Assembly (NCBI GenBank): GCA_905372155.1
Contig: CAJPNZ010000063.1
Location: 1-17,623, forward strand
DNA length: 17,623 nt
From: Propionibacteriaceae bacterium
GTDB taxonomy: Bacteria; Actinomycetota; Actinomycetes; Propionibacteriales; Propionibacteriaceae
Reading direction: 5' to 3'
Within the stretch, counting starts at the first letter, position 1. The number at the start of each line of letters is the position of its first letter. Of this stretch, positions 1-6,864 are shown in pieces. The notes below the pieces were generated by a model. That model was given only the letters and a program-made list of their open reading frames with translations. It was not told the origin of the DNA and ran no database searches. The translations under genes were made by a program, and so were the position numbers.

Positions 1-539
1 GCGCAGCCGCGGGCGGCGCGGCTCCGGAGCAGGTCGGAGAGCCACCGCTGGCCCTGCGGGTCGAGGCCGTTGGCCGGTTCGTCCAGGATCAGCGCCTGCG
101 GGTCGCCGAGCAGCGCCTGGGCCACCCCGAGTCGCTGCCTCATGCCCAGCGAGTAGGCGCCGACGCGACGCCGGGCCTCCGCGTCCGACAGGCCGACCTC
201 GGCCAGCACCTCCCCCACCCGGCGCCGCGGCAGCCCCAGGGTGAGCGCCGCCATCCGCAGGGTCTCCAGGCCGCTGCGTCCCGGGTGGAATCCCTCTGTG
301 CTCAGCAGCGACCCGACGGTCGCGGCCGGGTTGGGCAGGTCGGCGTAGCGCAGGCCGCCCACGGTGGCGGTGCCTTCGTCCGGGGTCACCAGCCCGGTCA
401 GGATGCGCAGGCAGGTGGACTTGCCGGCCCCGTTCGGGCCGAGGAAACCGACGATCTGGCCGGAGGGGACGGTGAAGGTCACGTCGTCGAGGGCGAGGAC
501 GGATCCGAAACGTTTGGTCACATGAGTCAGTTCGAGCAT
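1..539 (-). CDS. ABC transporter ATP-binding protein, 3' end outside window
   Basis: The first 179 residues of an ABC ATPase are visible; the C-terminus lies beyond base 1. The ATG at 539 follows a GGTGGAG ribosome-binding site. Seen: Walker A GPNGAGKST (residues 34-42), signature YSLGMRQRLG (129-138) and Walker B LILDEPANGLDP (about 150-161). The usual Q-loop glutamine is absent; the aligned stretch reads VGSLLSTEGFHPGR (75-88), as in bacitracin-type (BcrA-like) ATPases, where this position varies. Such ATPases pair with a separate membrane permease, presumably encoded further left, and often export antimicrobial peptides or lipids. The gene diverges from a histidine kinase/response regulator pair, a common arrangement in which the two-component system controls the transporter. 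Substrate is not identifiable. Confidence 0.93.
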   Translation of the reverse strand, partial: MLELTHVTKRFGSVLALDDVTFTVPSGQIVGFLGPNGAGKSTCLRILTGLVTPDEGTATVGGLRYADLPNPAATVGSLLSTEGFHPGRSGLETLRMAALTLGLPRRRVGEVLAEVGLSDAEARRRVGAYSLGMRQRLGVAQALLGDPQALILDEPANGLDPQGQRWLSDLLRSRAARGC

Positions 540-583
540 GGCACCAACTCCACCGGAGCCACCCGGGATCCCGCATCGGGCAA

Positions 584-656
584 CCGGCCGGTGATCCGGT
601 TCCGTCCGGCCGGTGGTCGCGCTGGCCCATCGGCTGAGACACCCTGGCCCATCGGC
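584..656. promoter_or_regulatory. Two pairs of 22-bp-phased direct repeats in divergent intergenic region
   Basis: The 155-bp gap between the divergent ABC ATPase and histidine kinase genes holds two sets of direct repeats. CCGGCCGGTG occurs at 584-593 and 606-615. CTGGCCCATCGGC occurs at 622-634 and 644-656. Each pair repeats at exactly 22 bp, about two helical turns. This suggests tandem regulator sites, possibly for the LuxR-type response regulator encoded downstream. No convincing -35/-10 pair was seen here. Confidence 0.45.
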
Positions 657-694
657 CGGGGACGGCGAATGGCCGGACGTGAAAGGCTGATCGC

Positions 695-1855
695 ATGAGC
701 GATTCCACCGACGCGGCACGCCCCGGTATCGGCCCGGTGGCCTGGGCAGTGGCCGCGCTCGGTTTCCTGTACTACTGCCAGCCGTTGGTGATCCCCCTGA
801 TCAACCCGTCGCGCCACCTGGATCCCGGACGGGCCGTGTTGCTCCTGGGCCCGGGGCTGGTCGCGATGCTCCTGCTGGTGTGGTTGCGTCGCGCCCCGAT
901 GCCGGTCGCGGTCTCCCTGGCCGGGCTGTGGCTGCTGTCTCCCGCGGTGTTCGGTCCCGCGATGGCCGCGCAGGCCCACATCGCCCGGCACCGCAAGGGG
1001 ATCGACACGATCGCCGTGGCCTGCGTTCTCGTCGCGGCCAAGTCGGTCGTCATGCTGCACGACGCCTCGGGCGACTCCGCGGTCCGGGTCGAGGTACTCA
1101 TCTCCGCCACCGGGGTGGTCATCGCACTGCTCGTCGGGCTGCTCGGCCGCAGCACCACCGACGCCAACCAGCAGCGGGCAGCGGCGCAGGCGGCCCGGCA
1201 GGACGCCTGGGAGGCGCAGCTCAACGAGGCCAGGCTCCTCGAGCGCGAACGGATCGCCCGCGAGATGCACGATGTCGTCGCCCACCGGATCTCCCTCATC
1301 GCCCTGCACGCGGGCGCGCTGGCGCACCACATGCGCTCCGATGAGGGCGAGGCCGGTGACCTGGCCCGGGCGATTCAGACCAACGCGCAGTCCTCCCTCG
1401 ACGAGTTGCGCACCATGCTGGCCCGGCTGCGCGGCAACGCGGCGCCACCCGAACCGCCCCAGCCGACCCTCTCGGGGCTCGACGCCCTGCTGGCGGATGC
1501 CCGCTCGGCCGGGCAGCAGGTGGCGGTGGAGTTGGACGGGGACCCGGCGGAGGTGCCCGACCGGGTGTCCCGCCACGCCTACCGGATCGTCCAGGAGGGC
1601 CTCACCAACGCCCGCAAACACGCCCCCGGGGCGCCGGTGACCCTGTCGCTGGAAACCACCGCCGACCGGCTCCGGGTGGTCGTGAGGAATCGCCTGGCGG
1701 ACCTCGCACAGCCCGACCGGTCGGGTTCGGGGCTCGGGCTCGTCGGCATCGCCGAACGCGTCGATCTGGTCGGCGGTGACCTCTCCCACGGCGTCGAGGG
1801 GGGAGAATTCATACTGGAGGCAACACTTCCCTACGCTCCCGAAGGAACAGCATGA
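695..1855 (+). CDS. Sensor histidine kinase (HisKA_3 / NarL-type partner)
   Basis: A 386-residue membrane histidine kinase. About five hydrophobic segments (roughly 14-36, 47-64, 70-90, 102-120, 132-151) have little extracytoplasmic sequence between them, as in intramembrane-sensing kinases of the DesK/LiaS type. A coiled linker leads to the dimerisation box ERIAREMHDVVAHR with phospho-acceptor His192. The HATPase domain shows the N-box with Asn305 and the G-box GSGLGLVG (344-351). The ATG at 695 follows GAAAGG. The stop overlaps the next start as ATGA, so the kinase and its regulator should be translationally coupled. The signal sensed is unknown; the divergent ABC ATPase suggests envelope stress or an exported toxic compound. 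Confidence 0.95.
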   Translation: MSDSTDAARPGIGPVAWAVAALGFLYYCQPLVIPLINPSRHLDPGRAVLLLGPGLVAMLLLVWLRRAPMPVAVSLAGLWLLSPAVFGPAMAAQAHIARHRKGIDTIAVACVLVAAKSVVMLHDASGDSAVRVEVLISATGVVIALLVGLLGRSTTDANQQRAAAQAARQDAWEAQLNEARLLERERIAREMHDVVAHRISLIALHAGALAHHMRSDEGEAGDLARAIQTNAQSSLDELRTMLARLRGNAAPPEPPQPTLSGLDALLADARSAGQQVAVELDGDPAEVPDRVSRHAYRIVQEGLTNARKHAPGAPVTLSLETTADRLRVVVRNRLADLAQPDRSGSGLGLVGIAERVDLVGGDLSHGVEGGEFILEATLPYAPEGTA

Positions 1856-2496
1856 TCACCGTCGCCCTGGTCGATGACGACCCGATGGTCCGCACCGGAT
1901 TGAACTTCATCCTGAAGGGGGAGGACGGCATCGACGTGGCCTGGCAGGCGGGCGACGGCGCCGAGGCGCTCACGAAACTGCGCGACCGGCCCGTCGACGT
2001 CGTGCTGCTGGACGTGCGGATGCCGGGTCTCGACGGGCTCGCGACCCTGGAGGAGTTGCGCGGCTGGCAGACGCGGCCGCGGGTCATCGTGCTGACCACC
2101 TTCAACACCGACGACTACGTGGTGCGGGCCCTGAAGCTCGGAGCGGACGCCTTCCTGCTCAAGGACGCCGACCCGGCCCGCCTGGTCGAGGCCATCCAGC
2201 GGGTGGCCGCGGGCGAGAACGTCCTGGCCCCCGACGTGACCCGCACCCTCATCACCGTCGCCACCGACGCGCCGGCCGCGGGGGACCCGTCGGCCCGGGC
2301 CCTGGTCGCCGCCCTCACCGAACGCGAACGCGAGGTCGCCGTCCTGATGACCCAGGGGCTGACGAACAACCAGATCGGCACCCGCCTGCACCTGAGCCTC
2401 GCCTCGGTCAAATCCCATCTGACCAGCATGTTCGTCAAACTGGGCGTCGACAACCGGGTCTCCGCCGCCATGATCATCCGCGACGCGGGCCTGTGA
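1852..2496 (+). CDS. Response regulator, NarL/FixJ (LuxR-HTH) family
   Basis: A 214-residue regulator, the cognate partner of the kinase whose stop codon it overlaps by 4 bp. The receiver domain (about 1-120) has the acidic pocket Asp8-Asp9-Asp10, phospho-acceptor Asp54 in LLDVRMPG, the switch Thr82 and the conserved Lys104. A C-terminal LuxR-type helix-turn-helix (about 153-210) has the expected LTEREREVAVLMTQGLTNNQI and SVKSHLTSMFVKLGV elements. The length is typical for the family. It probably acts as a DNA-binding transcription activator. The phased repeats at 584-656 are candidate targets, which would allow it to control both its own operon and the divergent ABC ATPase; that part is inference. 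Confidence 0.96.
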   Translation: MITVALVDDDPMVRTGLNFILKGEDGIDVAWQAGDGAEALTKLRDRPVDVVLLDVRMPGLDGLATLEELRGWQTRPRVIVLTTFNTDDYVVRALKLGADAFLLKDADPARLVEAIQRVAAGENVLAPDVTRTLITVATDAPAAGDPSARALVAALTEREREVAVLMTQGLTNNQIGTRLHLSLASVKSHLTSMFVKLGVDNRVSAAMIIRDAGL

Positions 2497-2814
2497 AACC
2501 AGTTCGACCCGGCTTGGCTCATCTTTGGTGTTTGCGGAACAGGAACATGTCAGAAACAACGCCGTGAAGAACTCGCCATTTCTGTGACATGTTTCTCCAA
2601 CGAGCCCAAACAAACCCACGGGTACCGGCGGGCCCACAAAAAAATCCTGGAATGCAATGGCGGTGCAGACCTCTCGGCCCCGTGATGACGCGGGCTCGAA
2701 CCGAGTCGGCCTGCTGGCCACTTCAAGGATATTTCATCGCGGACAGCTGGCCCGGCGTCGCTTAGACAAGGCAGGCTAGGGTGACCGGTACTCCACGAAC
2801 TGTGAGGTGATGAC
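2497..2814. other. Intergenic region without a gene
   Basis: No convincing coding sequence was seen in this 318-bp gap between the response regulator and gltS. It holds an imperfect inverted repeat (listed separately) and a run of seven A at 2638-2644. A stretch at 2502-2521 (TTCGACCCGGCTTGGCTCAT) resembles a decayed right half of the repeat seen at 4420, 5798 and 8267. No clear promoter hexamers were found for gltS. Confidence 0.5.
2544..2593. repeat. Inverted repeat, possible transcription terminator
   Basis: AACATGTCA followed by GAAA at 2544-2556 pairs with TTTCTG-TGACATGTT ending at 2593, with a 2-base bulge and a loop of about 22 bases. Each arm holds the palindrome ACATGT. It begins 47 bases past the response regulator stop and could terminate that operon, but there is no T-run, so it may instead be a protein-binding site. 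Confidence 0.4.
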
Positions 2815-4260
2815 ATGAACCCCCAGACCATCGGTTTCTCCCTGCTGATCCTCAGCGTGGGGTTGCTGGTCGGGAAGATTATTCGCGTCAAGGTCCGCTG
2901 GGTGCAGCGGCTGTTCCTACCGAGCTCCATCGTTGGCGGAGTCATCCTGCTGGTGCTCGGCCCGCAAGTTCTGGGGCGCATCCCCGGGCCCTGGGGCGAA
3001 ACGGGCCTGCTCACGCAGGCCATGGTCACCACCTGGTCCGCGCTGCCCGGCCTGCTGATCAGCGTCGTGTTCGCGACGATGTTCCTCGGCCAGGACCTAC
3101 CCAGCCCGAAACGGGCCGCCAAGCTGGTAGGCCCGCAGCTGGCGCTGGGGACGGCGTTCGCGTCTTCGCAGTACGTCGTCGGTCTACTGCTGGCGGCCCT
3201 GATCATCGTGCCGTTCTTCGGGTCGTCGCCGATGACCGGAGGGTTGATCGAGATCGGCTTCGAGGGCGGCCACGGCACCGCCGCCGGCATGCGCGACGTA
3301 ATGACCAGGCTCGGATTCAACGAGGGCGCGGACCTGGCGGTTGGCATCGCGACGGTCGGCCTGGTCAGCGGCATCATCGTCGGCATTGCGCTCATCAACT
3401 GGGGTGTGCGCAACGGCAAGACCGAGATCCTCAAGAACGATGTCCAGCTCTCGATCGACGAACAGCGTGGGCTGTTCCGCAAGGACGAGTACTACTCCGC
3501 TGGGAAGATGACCAGCCGTCCCGCGTCCGTTGAGCCTTTGTCCCTGCACATCGCGATCATGGCGCTGGCGATCCTCATTGGCTGGTTGATCCTCGAAGGC
3601 CTCCGCTGGATCGAACGCGCGACCTACGCCTCCGTCATGATCGGGGAGAACACTCCTTTGGAGATTTTCTCGTATGTGCCGCTGTTCCCCATGGCGCTGA
3701 TCGGAGGCGTCATCCTCCAGCTGATCGCGAAGGCGCTGGGCGTCTCCCACGTCATCGACCCGCAGATGATGCTCCGCATCCAGGGCTGGGCCCTCGACTT
3801 CCTCGTCATCTCCGCCATCGCCACCGTCTCGATCAAGGCCGTCGGCGAGAACCTCGGGGCGTTCCTCGTCCTTTCGGTGGGCGGCATCGTCATCAACCTG
3901 GTCCTGTTCCTGTGGCTGACGCCACGCGTCATCGGCCGTTTCTGGTTCGAACGCGGCATCGGCGACCTCGGCCAGTCCATGGGCGTCACCGCCACCGGCG
4001 TCATCCTCATGCGCATCACCGACCCCGACGCCTCCTCCCCCGCCTTCGAGGCCTTCGGCTACAAGCAGCTCATCTTCGAACCCTTCTTCGGCGGTGGTCT
4101 CGTCACCGCGATGGCCATTCCGATCATCTACCTCACCGGCGTGTGGCCGCTGTTCTTCGTGATGCTGGCGGTCTTCGTCGTTGCGGTCCTGGCCGGGCTG
4201 TTCCACTTCGGACCCAAGGAGCAACGCGACCGTGAGGCCTGGCTCGCCCAGCAGGCCTAG
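2815..4260 (+). CDS. gltS: Sodium:glutamate symporter, GltS family
   Basis: A 481-residue polytopic membrane protein of the GltS (ESS) family, which imports glutamate with sodium. Family signatures are visible in both inverted-topology halves: GGHGTAAG at residues 151-158, and GDLGQSMGVTATG at 383-395 followed by MRITDP. About ten to twelve hydrophobic segments alternate with short loops. It is longer than the E. coli protein (about 400 residues), mainly because of a hydrophilic insertion around residues 195-240. The ATG at 2815 follows GTGAGGTGAT, a good ribosome-binding site. The gene stands alone, with about 300 bp upstream and 250 bp downstream free of genes. Glutamate specificity is inferred from the family. 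Confidence 0.92.
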   Translation: MNPQTIGFSLLILSVGLLVGKIIRVKVRWVQRLFLPSSIVGGVILLVLGPQVLGRIPGPWGETGLLTQAMVTTWSALPGLLISVVFATMFLGQDLPSPKRAAKLVGPQLALGTAFASSQYVVGLLLAALIIVPFFGSSPMTGGLIEIGFEGGHGTAAGMRDVMTRLGFNEGADLAVGIATVGLVSGIIVGIALINWGVRNGKTEILKNDVQLSIDEQRGLFRKDEYYSAGKMTSRPASVEPLSLHIAIMALAILIGWLILEGLRWIERATYASVMIGENTPLEIFSYVPLFPMALIGGVILQLIAKALGVSHVIDPQMMLRIQGWALDFLVISAIATVSIKAVGENLGAFLVLSVGGIVINLVLFLWLTPRVIGRFWFERGIGDLGQSMGVTATGVILMRITDPDASSPAFEAFGYKQLIFEPFFGGGLVTAMAIPIIYLTGVWPLFFVMLAVFVVAVLAGLFHFGPKEQRDREAWLAQQA

Positions 4261-4307
4261 GGCTGGGACCTCTCAACCTGGATCCTGGCGCCCTCTCCAA
4301 TTTCACG

Positions 4308-4326
4308 TTCGGGTACCGCACCCGAA
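4308..4326 (+). terminator. Probable terminator hairpin after gltS
   Basis: A perfect 7-bp stem, TTCGGGT (4308-4314) and ACCCGAA (4320-4326), encloses a 5-base loop 48 bases past the gltS stop. There is no T-run, which is common for actinobacterial terminators, so the call rests on the stem and its position. Confidence 0.45.
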
Positions 4327-4356
4327 TGAAGTCCACCAAGATATCGAGGAAACCGA

Positions 4357-4396
4357 GACGGCAGCCCAAACCATGATCCGGGTTTTCGCTGCCGTC
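4357..4396. repeat. Two-part inverted repeat / extended hairpin
   Basis: The outer stem GACGGCAGC (4357-4365) pairs perfectly with GCTGCCGTC (4388-4396), and the inner AAACC (4368-4372) pairs with GGTTT (4381-4385) across 2-base internal loops. It lies between gltS and the glycosyltransferase gene. It could back up the first terminator or be a regulatory site; no T-run follows. Confidence 0.4.
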
Positions 4397-4419
4397 CACA
4401 AGACCTGAAGCAGTCCACC

Positions 4420-4451
4420 ATGGTTTCGACACGATCGGCTCAACCAGCTTC
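4420..4451 (+). repeat. Partial copy (right half) of interspersed intergenic repeat
   Basis: ATGGTTTCGACACGATC directly followed by GGCTCAACCAGCTT matches the right-hand half of the fuller copies at 5798-5972 and 8267-8457. The left half (GGTTGAGCC and GAAACCATC) is missing. The element contains an ATG that creates a false upstream start (residues MVSTR) in frame with the following glycosyltransferase. Confidence 0.65.
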
Positions 4452-4499
4452 GGACCAAGGCATTTTGGGCGCGAAAACCCACGTGGAGAGCGGTTCGGC

Positions 4500-4505
4500 T
4501 AGAGT
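4500..4505 (+). promoter_or_regulatory. Putative -10 box of a leaderless transcript
   Basis: TAGAGT fits the actinobacterial TANNNT -10 pattern and ends 7 bases before the GTG at 4513. This spacing is typical of leaderless genes, whose transcript starts at or next to the start codon. No matching -35 box was seen at the usual distance. Confidence 0.45.
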
Positions 4506-4512
4506 GTCGAGC

Positions 4513-5802
4513 GTGACCGAAGACCCCGAGCACTCACCACGTCGCCTGAAGGTTGCGCAGTTCACCGACAACTACGGTCCCGGCAGCAACGGTCTGATGT
4601 TCGCCGTTCAGCAGCTGGAGGGCAACCTGCTCGACGCCGGCCACGAGGTCGTGGTCGTCGCGCCGAAGGCGAAGGGGCCGAACCCGCACCTGGGGCGGGA
4701 GGGCCGCGTCGAACTGCGGCTGCCATCGGTGCGGGTGCCGAACATGCCCACGCGGGTCGCCAACGGCAGGCATTTCGAACGAACCATCGAGCAGGTCGGG
4801 AAACTCGATCCCGACGTGATCCACGTCCACGGGCTGGGAACCGTCGGGGTGCTCGGCACCTGGGCGGCCAAAAGGCTGAACAAGCCGATGCTGATGACCT
4901 GGCACACCGACTTCGACGCCTACGCCGATCACTACGCCGCCGTCCTGCCGCTGCTGCACGGGGTGGTGCGGGCCTTCGCGAGGCTGACCCACGGGGAGAT
5001 CCTCAACTCCAACGACCTGCGCGACGCGGCGGTCCGGTTCGCCGACCGGGGCCGCTCCACGGCGACGCTGCTGGGATTGTGCAAGAAGATGCTGGATTCG
5101 GCGGACCTGGTGACGTCGCCGTCGCCGAAGACCGCCGCCCGTTGCCTTTCCCTGGCGCCGGAGGCGAACCTGGTCGTGGTGCCGAACGGCGTCGACCCGC
5201 TGCCGTCGGGTCCCCAACCGGTGCCGCGCGGCCCGGGCCCGCTGGTGATCTACGTGGGTCGCATCGCCCCGGAGAAGGGGTTGCCGCTGCTGTGTGAGGC
5301 GTTCGAGCTCGTCGTGGCTCAGCGTCCGGATGCGCAACTCATGGTGGTCGGTGACTGGCAGCGGTACCCGAAGATCGCGAAGGTCCTCGACGCGGGCAGG
5401 CGGCGCGGCCACATCATCCTGCCGGGCGAGCAGAAACGCGAGTCGCTGGGGGCGTTTTACGAGATGGGCGACCTGTACGCCTTCCCCAGCCAGACCGACA
5501 CCCAGGCCCTCGTCCTGCACGAGGCGGCACTGGCGGGTCTGCCCATCGTCTCTGTGGATCCGGAGCTGCAGCTGGTGCTGGAACCGGGAGTGAACGCCGA
5601 ACTCGCCAGCCCCACCCCGGCGTCCCTGGCGGCCGCCATCATGCGGATCATCGAGAAACTACCCGACCCACAGTGGCGGGCCCGCGCCTCCGAGACCTCA
5701 CGCCGCCTGGCAGGCCAGTGGACGGTCGAGTCGCAGGCCCAGGAGATGCTTCGCATCTACCAACAGATCGCCCAGCGCCGCCCCCTCCCCCAGGCCGGTT
5801 GA
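4513..5802 (+). CDS. Glycosyltransferase family 4 (GT-B fold), glycolipid-type
   Basis: A 429-residue GT-B glycosyltransferase. The N-terminal acceptor domain opens with KVAQFTDNYGPGSNG (13-27), as in enzymes that glycosylate diacylglycerol or phosphatidylinositol at the inner membrane face. The sugar-nucleotide domain has VGRIAPEKG with Arg250 and Lys255, and a TDTQALVLHEA segment ending in Glu337. The family E-x7-E motif reads D-x7-E here (Asp329, Glu337). The GTG at 4513 was chosen because homology begins shortly after it and a TAGAGT -10 box lies 7 bases upstream. The ATG at 4420 belongs to a repeat, and a GTG at 4504 is also possible. The stop codon lies inside the next repeat. Exact acceptor and donor are not determined. 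Confidence 0.85.
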   Translation: MTEDPEHSPRRLKVAQFTDNYGPGSNGLMFAVQQLEGNLLDAGHEVVVVAPKAKGPNPHLGREGRVELRLPSVRVPNMPTRVANGRHFERTIEQVGKLDPDVIHVHGLGTVGVLGTWAAKRLNKPMLMTWHTDFDAYADHYAAVLPLLHGVVRAFARLTHGEILNSNDLRDAAVRFADRGRSTATLLGLCKKMLDSADLVTSPSPKTAARCLSLAPEANLVVVPNGVDPLPSGPQPVPRGPGPLVIYVGRIAPEKGLPLLCEAFELVVAQRPDAQLMVVGDWQRYPKIAKVLDAGRRRGHIILPGEQKRESLGAFYEMGDLYAFPSQTDTQALVLHEAALAGLPIVSVDPELQLVLEPGVNAELASPTPASLAAAIMRIIEKLPDPQWRARASETSRRLAGQWTVESQAQEMLRIYQQIAQRRPLPQAG

Positions 5803-5972
5803 GCCGGGGCACGGACCTCCCTTCCCCGGAGCTGGCTGAACCAGCACGTGCGCGCCAGCGAACGGCTGAGTTGAAACCATCGCCGGCGCCCGGCAGGTAG
5901 AACCCGACCGCCGATCACTCGCCGCATGGTTTCGACACGGCTATTGCTCCGTCACGGACCCGAGCCAACCAG
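5798..5972 (+). repeat. Interspersed intergenic repeat, copy A
   Basis: Begins with GGTTGAGCC, which carries the glycosyltransferase stop TGA, and ends near GAGCCAACC. An internal inverted pair, GTTGAAACCAT (5870-5880) and ATGGTTTCGAC (5926-5936), matches at 10 of 11 positions. The segment from 5873 to 5911 aligns without gaps to copy B at 8349-8387 with 7 differences in 39, all transitions. It has the same orientation as copy B. Confidence 0.75.
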
Positions 5973-5991
5973 TTTCCGCAAAGGTGCCTGC

Positions 5992-6762
5992 TCACACGAC
6001 GCCAGAACGCGCCTCGGCTGCCCCGTGGCCGCGACCTTTCCTGTTGCCGCCACCTTCGCCAGCCCTGGGGCTGTTTGCTTCGATTCCCGCGATGATCCAG
6101 TCGAGACCGAACTCCATGTCCTGCTCGTCACCGTCCTCCAGAAGACCAGCCGCGAGAACACGACGCGCCATCGGGAAAGAGTCGTCATCCAGCAGCGCGG
6201 AAAGCCAGGGGGGCATCGCCTGCCGGGGCGACGGCGTCCGTGCGCGAAGTTCTCGTCGCAGGTAGGCGACGTGACGGACGTGGCCATCGACGAACAGTGC
6301 CGCGTCGAGCAGATGCTGGATGTCCATTCCGGTCTCGCCGAGCGGTCGCAGGATGTGATCGAGCCAGAGCAGTCGATTCGGGGTCATCGACATCGCCACC
6401 AGGGGGGCGTCAAGAAGCCATGAGTGCTGGCGGTAGCGCTCCGCCATCCCAGCGGCCCACAGCCTGACGCCGGTACGCCAATCCGCCGCCTCGATGATCC
6501 CCTCGGGTGGCTGGCCGAATGCCACATCGACCATGAGGTGAATCAGCTCCTCCTTGGACCGCATGTGCCGGTAGGCGGCCATCGTGCCCGCTCCGAGGTG
6601 TTCACCGAGCTTGCGCAGGGAAAGCCCCCCCAAGCCGTGCTCATCCGCAATCTCGATTCCCGCCTGGACGATGCGAGCGATGCTGAGTCCATCCGTGACG
6701 GGGGTTGACTCGCGAAGCTGCCAGGACAGGGCAATCCAGCGAGGTGGTGTCGTATCGGGCAT
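5992..6762 (-). CDS. TetR family transcriptional regulator
   Basis: A 256-residue TetR-type repressor. The N-terminal helix-turn-helix covers about residues 28-70 (SIARIVQAGIEIADEHG, then GLSLRKLGEHLGAGTMAAYRH). The C-terminal ligand-binding domain ends with EFGLDWIIAGIEA, as in the tetracycline-repressor-like C-terminal family. The ATG at 6762 follows a strong AGGAGGT. Longer upstream reading is open but runs through the divergent efflux gene and its operators, so it is rejected. It is divergent from an MFS exporter across a 102-bp gap with twin palindromic operators. The most likely role is ligand-relieved repression of that exporter and of itself. The inducer is unknown. Confidence 0.93.
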   Translation of the reverse strand: MPDTTPPRWIALSWQLRESTPVTDGLSIARIVQAGIEIADEHGLGGLSLRKLGEHLGAGTMAAYRHMRSKEELIHLMVDVAFGQPPEGIIEAADWRTGVRLWAAGMAERYRQHSWLLDAPLVAMSMTPNRLLWLDHILRPLGETGMDIQHLLDAALFVDGHVRHVAYLRRELRARTPSPRQAMPPWLSALLDDDSFPMARRVLAAGLLEDGDEQDMEFGLDWIIAGIEANSPRAGEGGGNRKGRGHGAAEARSGVV

Positions 6763-6774
6763 GCGACCTCCTGG

Positions 6775-6803
6775 TTGACGACACAGATCCATGTGCGTAC
6801 AGT
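6775..6803 (+). promoter_or_regulatory. Promoter of the MFS efflux gene
   Basis: TTGACG (6775-6780) and TACAGT (6798-6803) are separated by exactly 17 bp, a good sigma-70-type promoter. It reads toward the exporter, with a predicted start near 6810 and a leader of about 55 bases. Its -10 box lies inside the first operator. Confidence 0.7.
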
Positions 6804-6835
6804 GTATCCACCACCGTATGCGTACACCGTACGCA
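6794..6835. promoter_or_regulatory. Twin TetR operators
   Basis: Site 2 (6819-6835) is a perfect palindrome, TGCGTAC-ACC-GTACGCA. Site 1 (6794-6810), TGCGTAC-AGT-GTATCCA, keeps the left arm fully and the right arm at 5 of 7 positions. Their centres are 25 bp apart. Site 1 covers the exporter -10 box and site 2 lies in the leader. Binding by the adjacent TetR protein is inferred. Confidence 0.75.
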
Positions 6836-6864
6836 GCGTTCGCTCGACCCCGGAAGGAGTAGAA

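Noticed and set aside
2541..2552. LexA/SOS box suggested by GGAACATGT
   Set aside because: The second half-site GTTC at the right spacing is missing.
4420..4512. ATG at 4420 as start of the glycosyltransferase
   Set aside because: This ATG is part of the repeated ATGGTTTCGACACG block, and the extra residues are not glycosyltransferase-like. The GTG at 4513 has a well-placed -10 box.
6775..6864. ATG at 6775 as MFS start
   Set aside because: It overlaps the -35 box and precedes the predicted transcript start; GTG 6865 has GGAAGGAG.
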